From Phoronis australis (lineage: Eukaryota > Phoronida > Phoronidae): DNA of 64,000 nt. Position numbers and translations under genes: made by a program. The stretch covers positions 629,370 through 693,369 of the forward strand of contig NMRA01000011.1 in NCBI GenBank assembly GCA_002633005.1, given 5' to 3'. The notes below the pieces were generated by a model that searched no databases, was not told the origin of the DNA, and saw nothing but the letters and a program-made list of their open reading frames with translations. Shown here piece after piece: positions 41,905-53,207 of this stretch. Position 1 is the stretch's first letter. Each line of letters starts with the position of its first letter.

Positions 41905-42560
41905 TTACTAGTGTACCCTATCACTGAAGTGATTGAGGCTGGTAGGAAAAATTGGGCTTCATCTGTTAGGAATTTGCTGCAAAGGTATGGTTTTGGTTTG
42001 GTATGGTACAATCAGGGAGTTGGCTGCGAAGCATCGTTTCTTGTCATTTTTGAGCAGCGAATTAAAGATTGTTTTTTTACAAGACTGGAGCTTTGCTGTG
42101 GAGAATAGCTCAAAACTTAATACATATTTCTCCTTTAAAATTGATTTTGAAATGGAATCCTATCTGTTGCGTGATATTCCATATATCTTTTTAGCAGCTA
42201 TGGCTAAATTACGTTGCTCCAACCACAACTTGATGATAGAGAAAGGTAGACATACTCTCGTGGACCAAAAATACCGTGTGTGTTGTTTCTGTGTGTCCCT
42301 AATTGAAGATGAATACCATTTTATATGTGTTTGTAATATGTGCTGCTCTCTGAGAACTGCATTTATACCTGAGTGGTGCTGGCGTGAACCAAATAAACAT
42401 AAATTTGTAAAACTTATGAAAATGTCGGAGCCCATTGCTCAGATTAGTCTAATGAAATTTGCATTTCACGCCACTGCTCTCAGGGAAAAGCTGCTCAGTG
42501 TTATCCTGTAAATTTTATGTAACATGTGGGCCAAGGCCTTAAATGTTGAAATACATGAAT
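41905..42560 (+). mobile_element. Non-LTR retrotransposon, C-terminal end of RT ORF, one frameshift
   Basis: Two plus-strand frames overlap here (41911-42108 and 41933-42511). The first carries WASSVRNLLQRYGFG and the second, after the shift, FAVENSSKLNTYFSFKID, AKLRCSNHNLMIEKGR and a Cys/His cluster YRVCCFC...IEDEYHFICVC. This is the typical terminal region after the reverse transcriptase in LINEs of aquatic invertebrates. Homology moves frame near the T run at about 42069-42076, consistent with one extra base. The 42509-42511 stop is followed by a short tail with a GGCC-containing motif at about 42530, likely the element's 3' UTR. The left part of the element is missing. Confidence 0.7.
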
Positions 42561-42865
42561 TTGAAGTGATTGGTCAAAGAAGTAGTAGGCCTACATTTTC
42601 GTTCGCTAAACCGATCAGCGCCATCTTGAGGCTTGGGGACGAGGCTGGTCGTCTCCGTTCCAACGGTGGCACTAAGATTTGTCGACGCAAGAGCTTCGTG
42701 TGTGTCTTAGCTCTTCGGAACGCACCTCCAGTCTTTTCACAAACGTGTTACCTACACATTGTATGGTCATAGAAGTATAGCTAGAGTTATCTGGTATGAT
42801 TAACCTAATTTTCGGAAGTAAGGCCGCTAACGCACTTTTAAACCTACACTTTCACAGTGCTGCGA

Positions 42866-42980
42866 AAGGTAGCACTGTCGAACGTTAATAAACATGGCTT
42901 TCCATTGATTAAAGTAATGAAACCGACGTCAAAACATTTATTCATTCCAATTGGTTGAAAGTTGTGAAACCCTTTTCAAG
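42866..42980 (+). repeat. Interspersed repeat pair 24.8/42.9 kb, copy 2
   Basis: GAAAGGTAGCACTGTCGAAC... through GATTAAAGTAATGAAACC to GTGAAACCCTTTTCAAG, same orientation as 24845-24965. Non-coding. Confidence 0.7.
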
Positions 42981-43257
42981 TAAAATATTCGAAACTGAAA
43001 TTTGTATTTTTAAGTCGCTGCCCATAAATATGAACTTTTCGTAAACGTAAACTTAGATTTGTTGTATTTTTATTGTCAAATTTGCTTGAATTGAAGTTTG
43101 GAATTATGAAGTTCCGTCCGCATGCCCACACATGGAATTCTGTGATGTGTTCGTCATATTTCCACAGAGCCACTTTTCAATATAGGTGGCGCTCTGTCAG
43201 CTGGTATTATAAACCGAGTCGGACACGCCTCAATCAGTTTGTCATTGTTTTATGTTA

Positions 43258-43412
43258 NNNNNNNNNNNNNNNNNNNNNNNNNNNNNNNNNNNNNNNNNNN
43301 NNNNNNNNNNNNNNNNNNNNNNNNNNNNNNNNNNNNNNNNNNNNNNNNNNNNNNNNNNNNNNNNNNNNNNNNNNNNNNNNNNNNNNNNNNNNNNNNNNNN
43401 NNNNNNNNNNNN
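43258..43412. other. Assembly gap (155 N)
   Basis: A run of N followed directly by twelve C. Sequencing probably failed at the homopolymer. Open frames crossing the gap are meaningless. Confidence 0.98.
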
Positions 43413-43791
43413 CCCCCCCCCCCCTTCCCTCCAACAATGTATGTTCGCAGTCGTTTTTCGAGTTTTCACTGAAGCGGGTGTGTCCATTTAGGAAAGCCAC
43501 TTTTTGTTTCTTAGTGAATAGTTCCGGCACGTCAATCAATCTACTAATTCCACCCAACCATGTCGCGCCAGGACCATGAAAACGAAACAACAGACCGCCA
43601 TCTTTGTCCCACAAACATTGGTTGCTAACAAAAGGGTGCGATGTGCTTGAAGCACTAATGCAGATCAACGATATGTAGAGAATGAAAAGTGCCTGCCGCT
43701 GATAAAAGCATGTCGTGGACTTCCCGATAAAGTATAGATTATTACCGAGAATCCATAAACAAAACACAAAGAGAAAGATGTTCACCTTCAT
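43413..43791 (-). CDS. Possible first exon of a secreted or membrane protein, cut by N gap
   Basis: ATG at 43789-43791 opens a hydrophobic start MKVNIFLFVFCLWILG that would serve as a signal peptide or anchor. A second hydrophobic stretch (ALFILYISLICISA) follows at residues 34-47. The frame then stays open (DKDGGLLFRFHGPG, then LIDVPELFTKKQKVAFLNG) for about 125 residues until the C12 run and the N gap. A TATAAAAT lies about 33 bases upstream of the ATG. The family is not recognised. Alternatives are chance or repeat-derived sequence. Confidence 0.3.
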
Positions 43792-43934
43792 AACGCTTCA
43801 AAAATATTTTCGTCTGATTTCATTTTATAGTATCTATGGGAAATTATATACTGGTCACATTATTTGTGTAGAGTAATTGACGAAAAGAGTGTGTACATCT
43901 CAGATCACTGCTACCACATCAAGCAAATCATACT

Positions 43935-44600
43935 AATCACGTCTAAAAATCTTGAACAAGTTTGTTGGGCCTGTAGTCATCTTTCGCAATGTTGAAGTCG
44001 AAACTTGAAAAACCCGTACTTTCTTGGTAACCACAGTACTCCAAGGTGAAATATAATAAGCTTGCTGGTCGGCAATAAAATTCAAGCTTGCCACTTACCA
44101 GTCAAGTAACTGCACTGAACAATCTCGAACACTGAACATTGGAAATTGCACAGCATGGCAATACTGGTATAACGCATAAAATTTTAAACTATAATCATAC
44201 TTGTCGTTTTTTTCGTGAGAATTCATGTTATGACTGAAGAGCTCACAAATTGATTTCAACGTTTAACTTTAATTATTCACTTGGTTAATTCATCTTGTAT
44301 TTCTGCCAAGTGATTAGTACACAAACAGACAGTTCAGCGAGGATAGCTTTAAGAAAGACAGGTTGTGGATTATCGCCTCTAACATAAGGAGCACTAGAAT
44401 TCAACGTCGTGTGGCACCACTGTTAAGCTTAGTCGACAAGGTTTCCCGGAGAATATGTAGTAATGGTTAAACATGGTAGGACAAAAAGCTTAAATAAAAT
44501 TTGTCAAGCTAATATTGGACAACTTTAACATGAAGATGTACCTTCCAGCTTGAAAAAGCTTACTTTTGTTCAAGCTAGTCGACTTTAGTGTAATAGGTAT
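43935..44600 (+). repeat. AAGCTT-rich repeat, copy 1 (left-truncated)
   Basis: Unclassified AT-rich repeat with many AAGCTT / CAAGCTTG words. It aligns with 45960-46590 (plus) and 47630-48320 (minus). Shared landmarks are GGCAATA-AATT-AAGCTTGCCAC, CTGAACAATCTCGAAC, GGCAATACTGGTATA, CTCACAAATTGAT, CAACGT-TAA-TTTAATTATT and CAAGGTTTC-CG-GAATA. No coding potential. Confidence 0.7.
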
Positions 44601-45719
44601 GATAAAAATATACAACATTGGTTATAATTGTGTTACTCCACTGGAATCAACCAACTGATAACACGAGCTATGGCCAATAGATGTCGCGAACGCAACCGGC
44701 CGAAGTTGCAAGTGCGTAGCTGCTCATGTTCGCGTAACTGGTGGATTGAAAGGGAAAGAGCGAATGTTTCCAAACGTCGTACGCTGGGTTTTTGAATATT
44801 TTTTAATTTAAACTTCCGTATAACCTGAAAAGGTCTAACAAGAAAAACAATCCTACTTGATATCCCAACAGAATATATAATTATATATTCAAGTTGCCAT
44901 TTCACGACTGGTAACTTTCAGTCTTCACACACTTAGCATTGTGTAGAGACCATTCTGTCGTTGTACAGTTAATGGCAGGAATTGGCATTTAGGTACAATC
45001 CAATTTTGATTTTTGTATCTCAGGCGTCCCGATATCACCATGGCACTGAAACGATTCCAGAATTTGGAGTGGCTCTCAATCTAAGCAAGCACATACGACA
45101 GAAGGCCTACATTACAACGATTATGAGAGTCAATTAGATTGTGATCATCAGTAATACAATTACCCTAACAAACTGAACAGTACGGTGCATTATAAGAGAT
45201 CAATACAGGACCTCGCGATTGCTTTATATCGCAATAGATTGGCTTCATTGTCATACTTGTAAAGCTGCAATATGTAAATAATGACCATCCATAAAAAGTG
45301 CTAGAAGTACTCCGTCGAAGCTGCATAGTTGTCCCATATCTGACCTCCAACTGATATAACTTTGGAAAATTTCAATTCACAAATCATGGCTGCTGCACAC
45401 CGCAATCACGACCGTTCTTGTTCATGTGCCAAAGAAAAATTTGCAATGTAACTTCCTGATGTTTTTTGTTGCCTTTGTTTTACATTTAACGCCTGGTTGG
45501 CCTCGTCTCATAAATCCGGTCACTATTTTACCCCGAAATTTATCTGTCACGGAAATTTCATCATAATTTATTAATAGGTTCGTCGCAAAACAGACAAAAG
45601 GTGGCAAAAGTAACTGGAGAGGAAACTTGAGTCATCTCTTGTAAGTTATGGCTAACTTTCACAATAACGCAAATCATTTCAGGAAAACAAGGGTTTGTGA
45701 AACACTGATGGAATGTCGG

Positions 45720-46590
45720 GGGTATATTTAACTTTGAGCAAGCTTATTTAAGCTTGTTGAGACATACCCCTTCTTTGATATCTTTCTCCGACTTTGTATT
45801 TCCTTGCTCTCTTAATAACTTTACTCGCTAAGTTTGAACAACTTTGCTCAACGGAAATAGTCAGAAATATAAATGAAGCAGGTTTAAAATTCTTAAATAA
45901 GCTTATTGAGCTTGTCACCTTTTTCAGCATTGACGTCTAAGTTTGAAATAGGTGCCCTCGTGGTAACCGTTGTTCTCTAAGCTGAAATAAGCTTGTTGAT
46001 CGGCAATATAATTGAAGCTTGCCACACACCAGTTATGTTGAATAGTGACGCTGAACAATCTCGAACAACTTCGGAAATTGTATGGCAATACTGGTATAGA
46101 CGCATTAAACTTTAAAAAAATATAATAATACTTGACATTTCATTATGTGAACTCATTTTGAGACTAAAGAGATCACAAATTGATGCCAACGTCTAATTTT
46201 AATTATTTCGCTGTTAGATTCAACTTTAATTTCTGTCAAAAGATTTTAACTGCCCGTTTGTGTATTAAAATACAAACGGGCAGTTTCGCGTGGACACGTT
46301 TATGAAAAGCATTTCTTGAATTCTCACACCTAACAAGATTACATTTTACATAAGGAACAAGTAAATTCAACATCGTGCCAAAATTACTTTTAAGCTTGGT
46401 CAACAAGGTTTCTCGAGAATACGTACTTTGTTTGAAACGTACTTTGTTTGATTAGTATTTGCCAAGCTTAAATAATGTTTCCCAAGCTTGATTAATATTG
46501 TCCTGAAAAATCGTGAACATAAACACGTACTTTTCAGCTTGAAAAGTGTTACCGAGTGGGGATTAATCAAGCTTGTAGAATTCAGAGTCG
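45720..46590 (+). repeat. AAGCTT-rich repeat, copy 2
   Basis: About 870 bases, the longest plus-strand copy. The left part (TTTAACTTTGAGCAAGC, CCTTCTTTGATATC, AACTTTGCTCAACGG) aligns with the far end of the minus-strand copy 3, and the right part with copies 1 and 3. It has a unique hairpin insertion at 46248-46285. Confidence 0.75.
46248..46285. repeat. Perfect hairpin inserted in AAGCTT repeat copy 2
   Basis: AACTGCCCGTTTGT and ACAAACGGGCAGTT, 14-bp perfect arms around a 10-base AT loop. Copies 1 and 3 have only the right arm, in mutated form (CAAACAGACAGTT and ATAGACGGACAGTT), so the left arm is a later inverted duplication of it. Confidence 0.9.
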
Positions 46591-47103
46591 TAGTGATATA
46601 GTTTTTTGCTATTTTTACTCATTTGTTCCACAGTCAATTAAAAACACGAGAGAAGCTGTCACACTTTCAAAAAGACAACATTATTGTTTCATGGTGCAGC
46701 ATCGGTAATTAAATCGAAGTTTAGAGTTAGGCCTCTTGTAATTATGAAATTAGTCTCAAAGTTTCCCGCAGTCAAAAAATGTGCTAGTTTCAAAGCTTCG
46801 AAAGAATCGATTCCTTCACACAGTGACCTGAAACTTGATCTGAGGATATATGTCAATACTTCCGTAGACCAAACTGAGTAAGGAATATGAAAAGGTTAAT
46901 TACATAACACTAAATGACCTAAGTCTAACTTTCGACAGAACGCATGTGATTAATCTAGCTTTAAAATCTATGTGTGTCGTAGATTCTAATCCTCCTTTGT
47001 GTATCATGGGCGCCTGAACCGGTCCAGTAGGACCTCTATACCCCGTACGGGACGGAATACTCCTCCCTTACCCCCTTCATTGCCGAATTCGTTGGCCATT
47101 TTC

Positions 47104-47259
47104 CAGTGCTGTAGTGGTAAAATTAGAGGTAAGTAGGCGCCCAAAGCCCACCGTATCACCTTGAGCACTGAACATAACTTACGGTGCGTAGGCGCTACGT
47201 TCAAATGCCAAAAGGTGGTTGGCTGCGCCAACGTGCGCCTACGCCCCACTACAGCACTG
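47104..47259. mobile_element. hAT-like MITE, family B
   Basis: 156 bases with terminal inverted repeats CAGTGCTGTAGTGG and CCACTACAGCACTG (near-perfect over 14-16 bases). The flanking octamers CCATTTTC and CCGTTTGC match at six of eight positions, which suits an aged 8-bp hAT target duplication. The interior repeats GTAGGCGC and GCGCCTAC inside the ends. It lies between the two inverted copies of the AAGCTT-rich repeat. Confidence 0.7.
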
Positions 47260-47629
47260 CCGTTTGCTGAACTAAGACACTGTATACGTTTTTGACACAC
47301 TCCATTGTCCCCATTTAATAGTAAGACGTAAGCCGAAGATATCGAAACACTTACTACCTTTTTCCAGACTTTATACCCCGAGGCAGTAATTTCTATTCAT
47401 CTGGAAACGAATACCAGCTAAAAAAACAATCGATATTACGATGCCGTAAGCCGATATAATGGTTATTAAATCCCAGAGGAGCAGTGAATCAATGAATGCA
47501 TGTTGGCTCCATTAATTCAAAAATAAAGGAAACTGATACGTTCAGGAGCACGCGAGCACGGGTTTGATCTCTCTGCCACGTACGACACTAAGTTTGATAG
47601 GCGTGATAGCCCTTACTCACTAACCCTTT

Positions 47630-48485
47630 CAAGCTGGAAAGTTCATATTCATATTCAAATTGACCAATTTTATTCAAGCTTGGCCAATATTATTCAAGTT
47701 TTTTCTTCTACCATGTTTTTAAACATTGTTAAAACAATTGCTGGTTATTATTCTCGGGAAATCTTGTTGATCAAGCTCAAAAGTGCTTGTCACAAAAGTT
47801 AAATATCCTTGCTCCTTACGTAAAAGTAATCATGTTAGGTATGAGAATCAAAAAAAAATGTTTCTCTAAACGTGTCCACGCGAAACTGTCCGTCTATGTA
47901 TTAATCTTTTGACAGAAATGAAAGTTGATTCTAACAAGAGAATAATTAAAGTTAAACGTTGAAATCAAATTGTGAGCTCTCTAATCATAATATGAATTTC
48001 AGCAATTGCACGACAGGTATGATTATTATTTAAAATGTTATGCACTGTACGACTATTGCAATGTTACGCAGATTCCAAGGTCATAATATGCAAGTTCACA
48101 TCGTAAAATGACAACTATTATAACGCTATTGCCATGTTTCGCAGATTCCAAGGTTGTAGTAAATTGTTCAGCTTGATTGTTCAAGACGACTGGTATGTAG
48201 CAAGCTTGAATTATACTGCTGACCAGCAAGCTTGTTCCAGCTTGAAGAACAACGATCACCAAGAGAACGGCAATGTTCCTCAAGCTTGTACTTCAATGGT
48301 TAAAAGGTGACTGACTAAATAAGCTTGTTCAAGATGTTTAGACCTGATTCATTCATAATTCTGACCACTACTGTTGAGCAACGTTGATCAAGCTTACCGA
48401 GAAAAGTTAACAAAGGAAGAAGGATGATATGAAAGAAGGCATTTGTGCCAACAATTTTAAATAGTCTTGCTCAAAGTTGGGTCAG
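47630..48485 (-). repeat. AAGCTT-rich repeat, copy 3 (inverted)
   Basis: Reverse-complement copy of 45720-46590. Minus-strand landmarks include GACCCAACTTTGAGCAAG, AACGTTGCTCAACAG, TATTTAGTCAGTCACC, TAATTCAAGCTTGCTAC, CAGTTTCGCGTGGACACG and AACATGGTAGAAGAAAA. A local duplication (TGTT-CGCAGATTCCAAGGT at 48062 and 48137) is particular to this copy. With copy 2 it forms roughly 850-base inverted arms around a 1-kb centre. Confidence 0.75.
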
Positions 48486-51400
48486 TACGAATTTACGATG
48501 CTACAGTTCAAAATACGTACAGTTGTGCATAAATAAAGCAAGTTTAATCTATATTTACGCCACTTGTCAGTAAGGTCGTCAGCATTTCAATCATGTAAAC
48601 GTTTGTGAAAGTCTACAAACGATTTTCAACCCTAATAACGCTTCCTGCCGGCGTTGCATGATCTTGACGACCGTCTCACGTCACAAAAGTGACACTAATT
48701 GTATTCTTACAAGTTTGTCTCTTAAATAATACATGCACTTTTAGCTATTGAGTGAAATTGATTACAAAATAGATGAACAATTTCCGTGTTCATAGCTGGT
48801 CAGGGGGCCAAGAATTGTCTCATATAATTACAGATTTAATGATTTAGTAGTGTGCGCCCTAGTAGGACTTTTAATAAGACAGCTTTATTTCATGAGAGAA
48901 TTTCTAAATGTTTGGAAAAGCGGTATGTCAGATTGCAGCAAGAAAGAGGAAGTAACCACGTGTTCTCTCTGGTGTCACGTGATGGTGGACACACTCAATT
49001 TGAGAATGTTAATAATGTCCCACAAACCTGCAGAGTCAATCAAGCCATTTACATAGAACAAGTTATGTCAATTAGCAGAAAAACACATCGTTTAACCAAG
49101 TTCTTGCAGAGAACACTGTAGTTCAGCTGTCAACGGACACGTGACTGTAGCTTTTTATCCTGTCGCCCAGACGCATGCGTAATACTAGTCCACCCATAAA
49201 TAAGGTTGAGCAGCAGTTTCATCTAACATGTATTGTAAAGTTGGTCGTTTCCAGTAAATTCAAGGCTTTTAAACGATCTTCAAATGGCCTTAATAACCGA
49301 CACCAAGTGCAGGCCCAATTGTTCGATTCTTTGTCTATTTCAGACTCTTTCAAGACATTTTATCAAAACCGTGAGTTTTGGGAGGATTAGCGGATAAAAG
49401 AAAAGGCAAACACAGCTTTCTGAGTCTGTCATCGTGATGGTTAAGATTATGTAGGACCCTCAAAAAGTGACCAAGTCTAGAAAACTTTGGAGTTCCATAT
49501 CTCAGAAATGCATCGTTCTCCAAAGCGTTGCTAGAAATTGTTTCTAAAATGAACCACTTTTGCATGAGGGCTATCAAAAACGGTGTAACAGCGTTTTTGA
49601 AATCTCATCTTAAACATTTATACGAGAAAAATTTGGTCATATTGCTGATACCGTTATTTTGGTAATGGACAAACCTTTCTTTCTTTTTGCTAAATTTTAC
49701 TTTAACATGGTCAATTGATCCAATTCATAACAGATTGGTATAAAGTCAAATTTCAAATCCTACAGGCTTTCTATTTCCAGAAAATATGTACTTTTACTAA
49801 TTTGAAATGTACAGTTTTGTAAATAATTGGCTAAAAACACCGGCAGAGGATGTTAGAGGCCGTTGCCGTCAGTACTGTCAGTACGACTGTACCAAATGTA
49901 ACAAGCTTGTGCGGTTCGAATCTCATCTTATCTCGCATTTTGTCACAACCTTTGAATGTAATTTTGAGATATTTGGCTCTTACTTCAACTTCCTATCACC
50001 ATTCGTCTCCTTCCACTTTACACAGCATATTACAAAATCGTCAATTATATTTTATTTTTAACCAGCAAAAATGCTCAAGCAGGTTTTGTACTAATAACAG
50101 TAGAATTTCATTTTTGATGAAAAATCTCTAAACTCACCAGAATCAGTGGATCCTCTTGAAATCCAGCTGGAGATGCTAGCTCCGCGGCTTAGTTTACGAG
50201 TCTTATCCATAGTCGTATTTCAAACTTAAACAACGGAGTCAAACAAATTGCTCGAATGGTTTCTCAGGCCTTCAGCAACAAAACCAACATAGACTGAAAG
50301 CATATCTCTCATACGGCTAACGACGCTGAAAACGGAGAACATCAATACGTCCCCGGATTTACCCAATAGAACTCAGTGATCGTCCAATCAAAACAACTGT
50401 CGGCGGAAAATACAACAGATTTATTCCCCAATTATATATTGAGGAATAAACGCCAAACATTACCACATTTTCTTGTATTTGCAAAACTTTGATTTTCACT
50501 GTGTTGCGTCATGCCAAATCGATACGAGGCAGGTGAAGATGATTAGTTTCTGAGGATAGCAAAACGGGGACAGATGTGGCCTGAGCGGATTACGAGTAGA
50601 AATAGATGAAAGCCGAGTAATTGTCACGCCAGTTTTGTTTGTTTTAAAGTGGAAAGCCAAATACTTCTGACTAACGTCCTAAAACAGATACCGTGAATGC
50701 TTTCCTGAAGAGACGTCACGCTATATTAGCATTTGCCTTAACCCGGCAGTCAACTGCAACGGCACCATGCTTTTGTAGGTATTAATTTTAGTATCTTATA
50801 TCCCGGAAACATAGAATTATTGTTAAAATTATGTTGGAAACAAAAATACCGGCATTCACTGTGTAAGTTCAGTCTAAAACAATGTTTGATTTAAGTCTCG
50901 TATGGCATTGGTCTTAAACTGTTCCTTGATCAAAATATGCGGTATTTCTGTGCTTGGAAAGAATAGCACTTCGTCATTTCTTCAGAACAAGGTCGTAAAA
51001 TTTCAGATGATAAATGAGCTTAATTGAACTGGTGAAACAACGAACTGTCAGTTTGGAGGCTGTGATCACTTCTAAACTGAGTAAGGAACAAGAAAAAAAT
51101 TATAAAGTCAAGTGGACGGAATTAAAACTTGATTTTTACAAAACGCTAGGGTTTAATAGCGCTTTAATAGGCGAACCACAAACTTGATAGAACATGACAA
51201 TTAAGTGGCTTCAAACAAATACTTGTAATGCATCCCAACGGGCGCCAATATATCCGATATATTTATGTTGCATTATCTACTGGTAATCGCATACTCTGTG
51301 AATCTATTATAGCTCCCATCCAATGACTCATTAGTAGCTTTCAATTTGACCCTTGATAACATGACATCATTAAGTTGCAAACCAATTGGACATTCCGCCA

Positions 51401-52907
51401 ACGTTACAAGAAACAAGAGGAGATAGATTTCATTTGAGTCTGGCATTAAACGTGGAATACACTTCAGGGGACAATAACAACATTAATTATATGAATAAAA
51501 TTGTTTGGACGATAAAAAAACAACAAGGCACATACCACAAAATAATTTATTCGATGATCATAACTCCCTAAATAACAAATGTTTGATAACATCACCTCAT
51601 GGTGACCATAATAGTTGTTGACACCCAGTCATAAATACCAATGGTTTTCGCCTGAGTAATAATCATCTTCAGTGTATTTGAAAGAAGGCTTCCTTCCCTA
51701 ACAAACCACATTCAAAAATAAAAATTCTTATCATAATTATTTCAACGACCTATGCTGAGGTTATTTGTGATTAAATGCTAGTCAAAAGCGGAAATATCAA
51801 CAAAGAATCTAGGCAATGACCATTGCCTCTGTTGGCCCCAACAGAGGCGATGGTCATTGCCTACAAAGAATCTCGAGCTGACAGTGTTTTCAGATCGTGG
51901 TTTAATGTTACAACTGTGGTGAGCAGCAGTGTTGTTCACTTGAAGAGTCATAACAGAATGCTCAAACTATGCAAACAAAGCACCAACTAATGTTATATGA
52001 AGTGCATACAATTGCCACAAAATATAACATGGAAGAAACTTGACCATTTCTACTAGCACAGTACCAGTACATGCATTTGAAAACAGAAAATGTCAATTTT
52101 TGAATGTTTTAATTAATCAAAGCGTATTTCCAAAAAGATCGCTACTTTTTAAACGTACAGCCATTTGCTTTAATAGTTTGTTGTTGTCATAAGCTTTGTT
52201 CAAGAAAAGCAGCTGGCAAAAATATGTCTTGCCAAAAAGATGAGGTTTTAAACTAGTTTGTTGGTGTTTCTTCACATTAGAACACAGTATGGTGGAACAA
52301 TGACATTTTTGACACTAGTTAACAAGATGGCCATTTTACTTCATCATTTGAAAACTTTATACAGTACAGCTGTCACTAATAAACACACAGTGAAATTCTG
52401 AACATTTTTGGCAATACCGTGAACATTTGAAAGATGAAAAAGTTACAATTTTGGCTATTAATTTTGTTTAAATTCGAGGGAACTTAACTGTACACTAAAC
52501 TTGAGTACGTAGCAAATACTTGTCTTGTGTTATGTTTTTCTCTGTAATGTAAAATCTGTAAAGTTAACCAATTCCCTCTGTTCATCAAAAACAAACAGAT
52601 CTAACCTACATCCAGTTTCAAAGAACCATTTATACCCCATCAGTAACCTAGTTTTTAGAAAACCATAAATAGCTAGCAGACTTCAAAACAACACACCATA
52701 CTTTCCAGGTACATGGACTTGAATTACACTGTGACCTGTGCTCACAACAAGCTCGTCTACAACTAAATCTACCGGTAACTGAAAAGGACCAAACTGATAA
52801 CAAATGGCTTACACCATGATAAGATATTTCAGAACAATTTGTGTTTACACTGTCACTTGTTCTGGACCAGCTTGATCCAAGAATACCTAGCATGTAACAT
52901 AGGTGAG
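48486..52907. other. Non-coding, no gene recognised
   Basis: AT-rich, with no frame above chance length and only the nested palindrome at 51811. Probably the region downstream of SNX19; the polyadenylation site may lie near its right end. Confidence 0.45.
51800..51873. repeat. Nested 52-bp palindrome flanked by 11-bp direct repeats
   Basis: 51811-51862 is a palindrome with 25-base arms (one mismatch) and a 2-base centre. Each arm begins with a smaller palindrome AGGCAATG-AC-CATTGCCT. The 11-mer ACAAAGAATCT abuts the palindrome on both sides (51800-51810 and 51863-51873) with no intervening base. It sits in intergenic sequence. Confidence 0.9.
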
Positions 52908-53076
52908 CAGTGTCGAATTTAGGGGGGGGGCAAGGGGGCCATGGGCCCCACTAAAATTCTCCCAGATTCCATTTGGCAATTCGGGCGTGCCAATGTCTGA
53001 TGAGCAAAATCCTGGCTAATTCTCTCCCCTGCCCNCCCCCCCCCCCCCCCAACTCAAAATGCTGGATCCACCCCTG
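52908..53076. mobile_element. hAT-like MITE, family A copy 3, next to SNX19 stop
   Basis: Left CAGTGTCGAATTTAGGGG and right GCTGGATCCACCCCTG. The interior aligns with the 5211 copy along its length. It holds G9 and C-rich runs with a single N at 53035, where the assembly is uncertain. It lies 131 bases downstream of the SNX19 stop codon, so it may be within the 3' UTR. Confidence 0.65.
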
Positions 53077-53207
53077 ATGAGGTATGAGTTTGACTACTAT
53101 ACTAATTATAACATAGATGACAAAGCAAGATTAAGAGTGATTCTGGGCTTCTGCGTAATCATGTCAGATGAGCTTTGGCCTAACACAACACCAGATTTAC
53201 AGCCACA
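53077..53207 (-). other. Probable 3' UTR start of SNX19
   Basis: Sequence between the SNX19 stop codon and the inverted-repeat element at 52908-53076. It is presumably transcribed; no polyadenylation signal was located here. An open frame on the plus strand over this stretch (53059-53352) merely overlaps the antisense of the terminal exon. Confidence 0.4.

Noticed and set aside
49912-49935. GGTTCGAATC word resembling a tRNA B box
   Set aside because: No matching A box or cloverleaf arms upstream.
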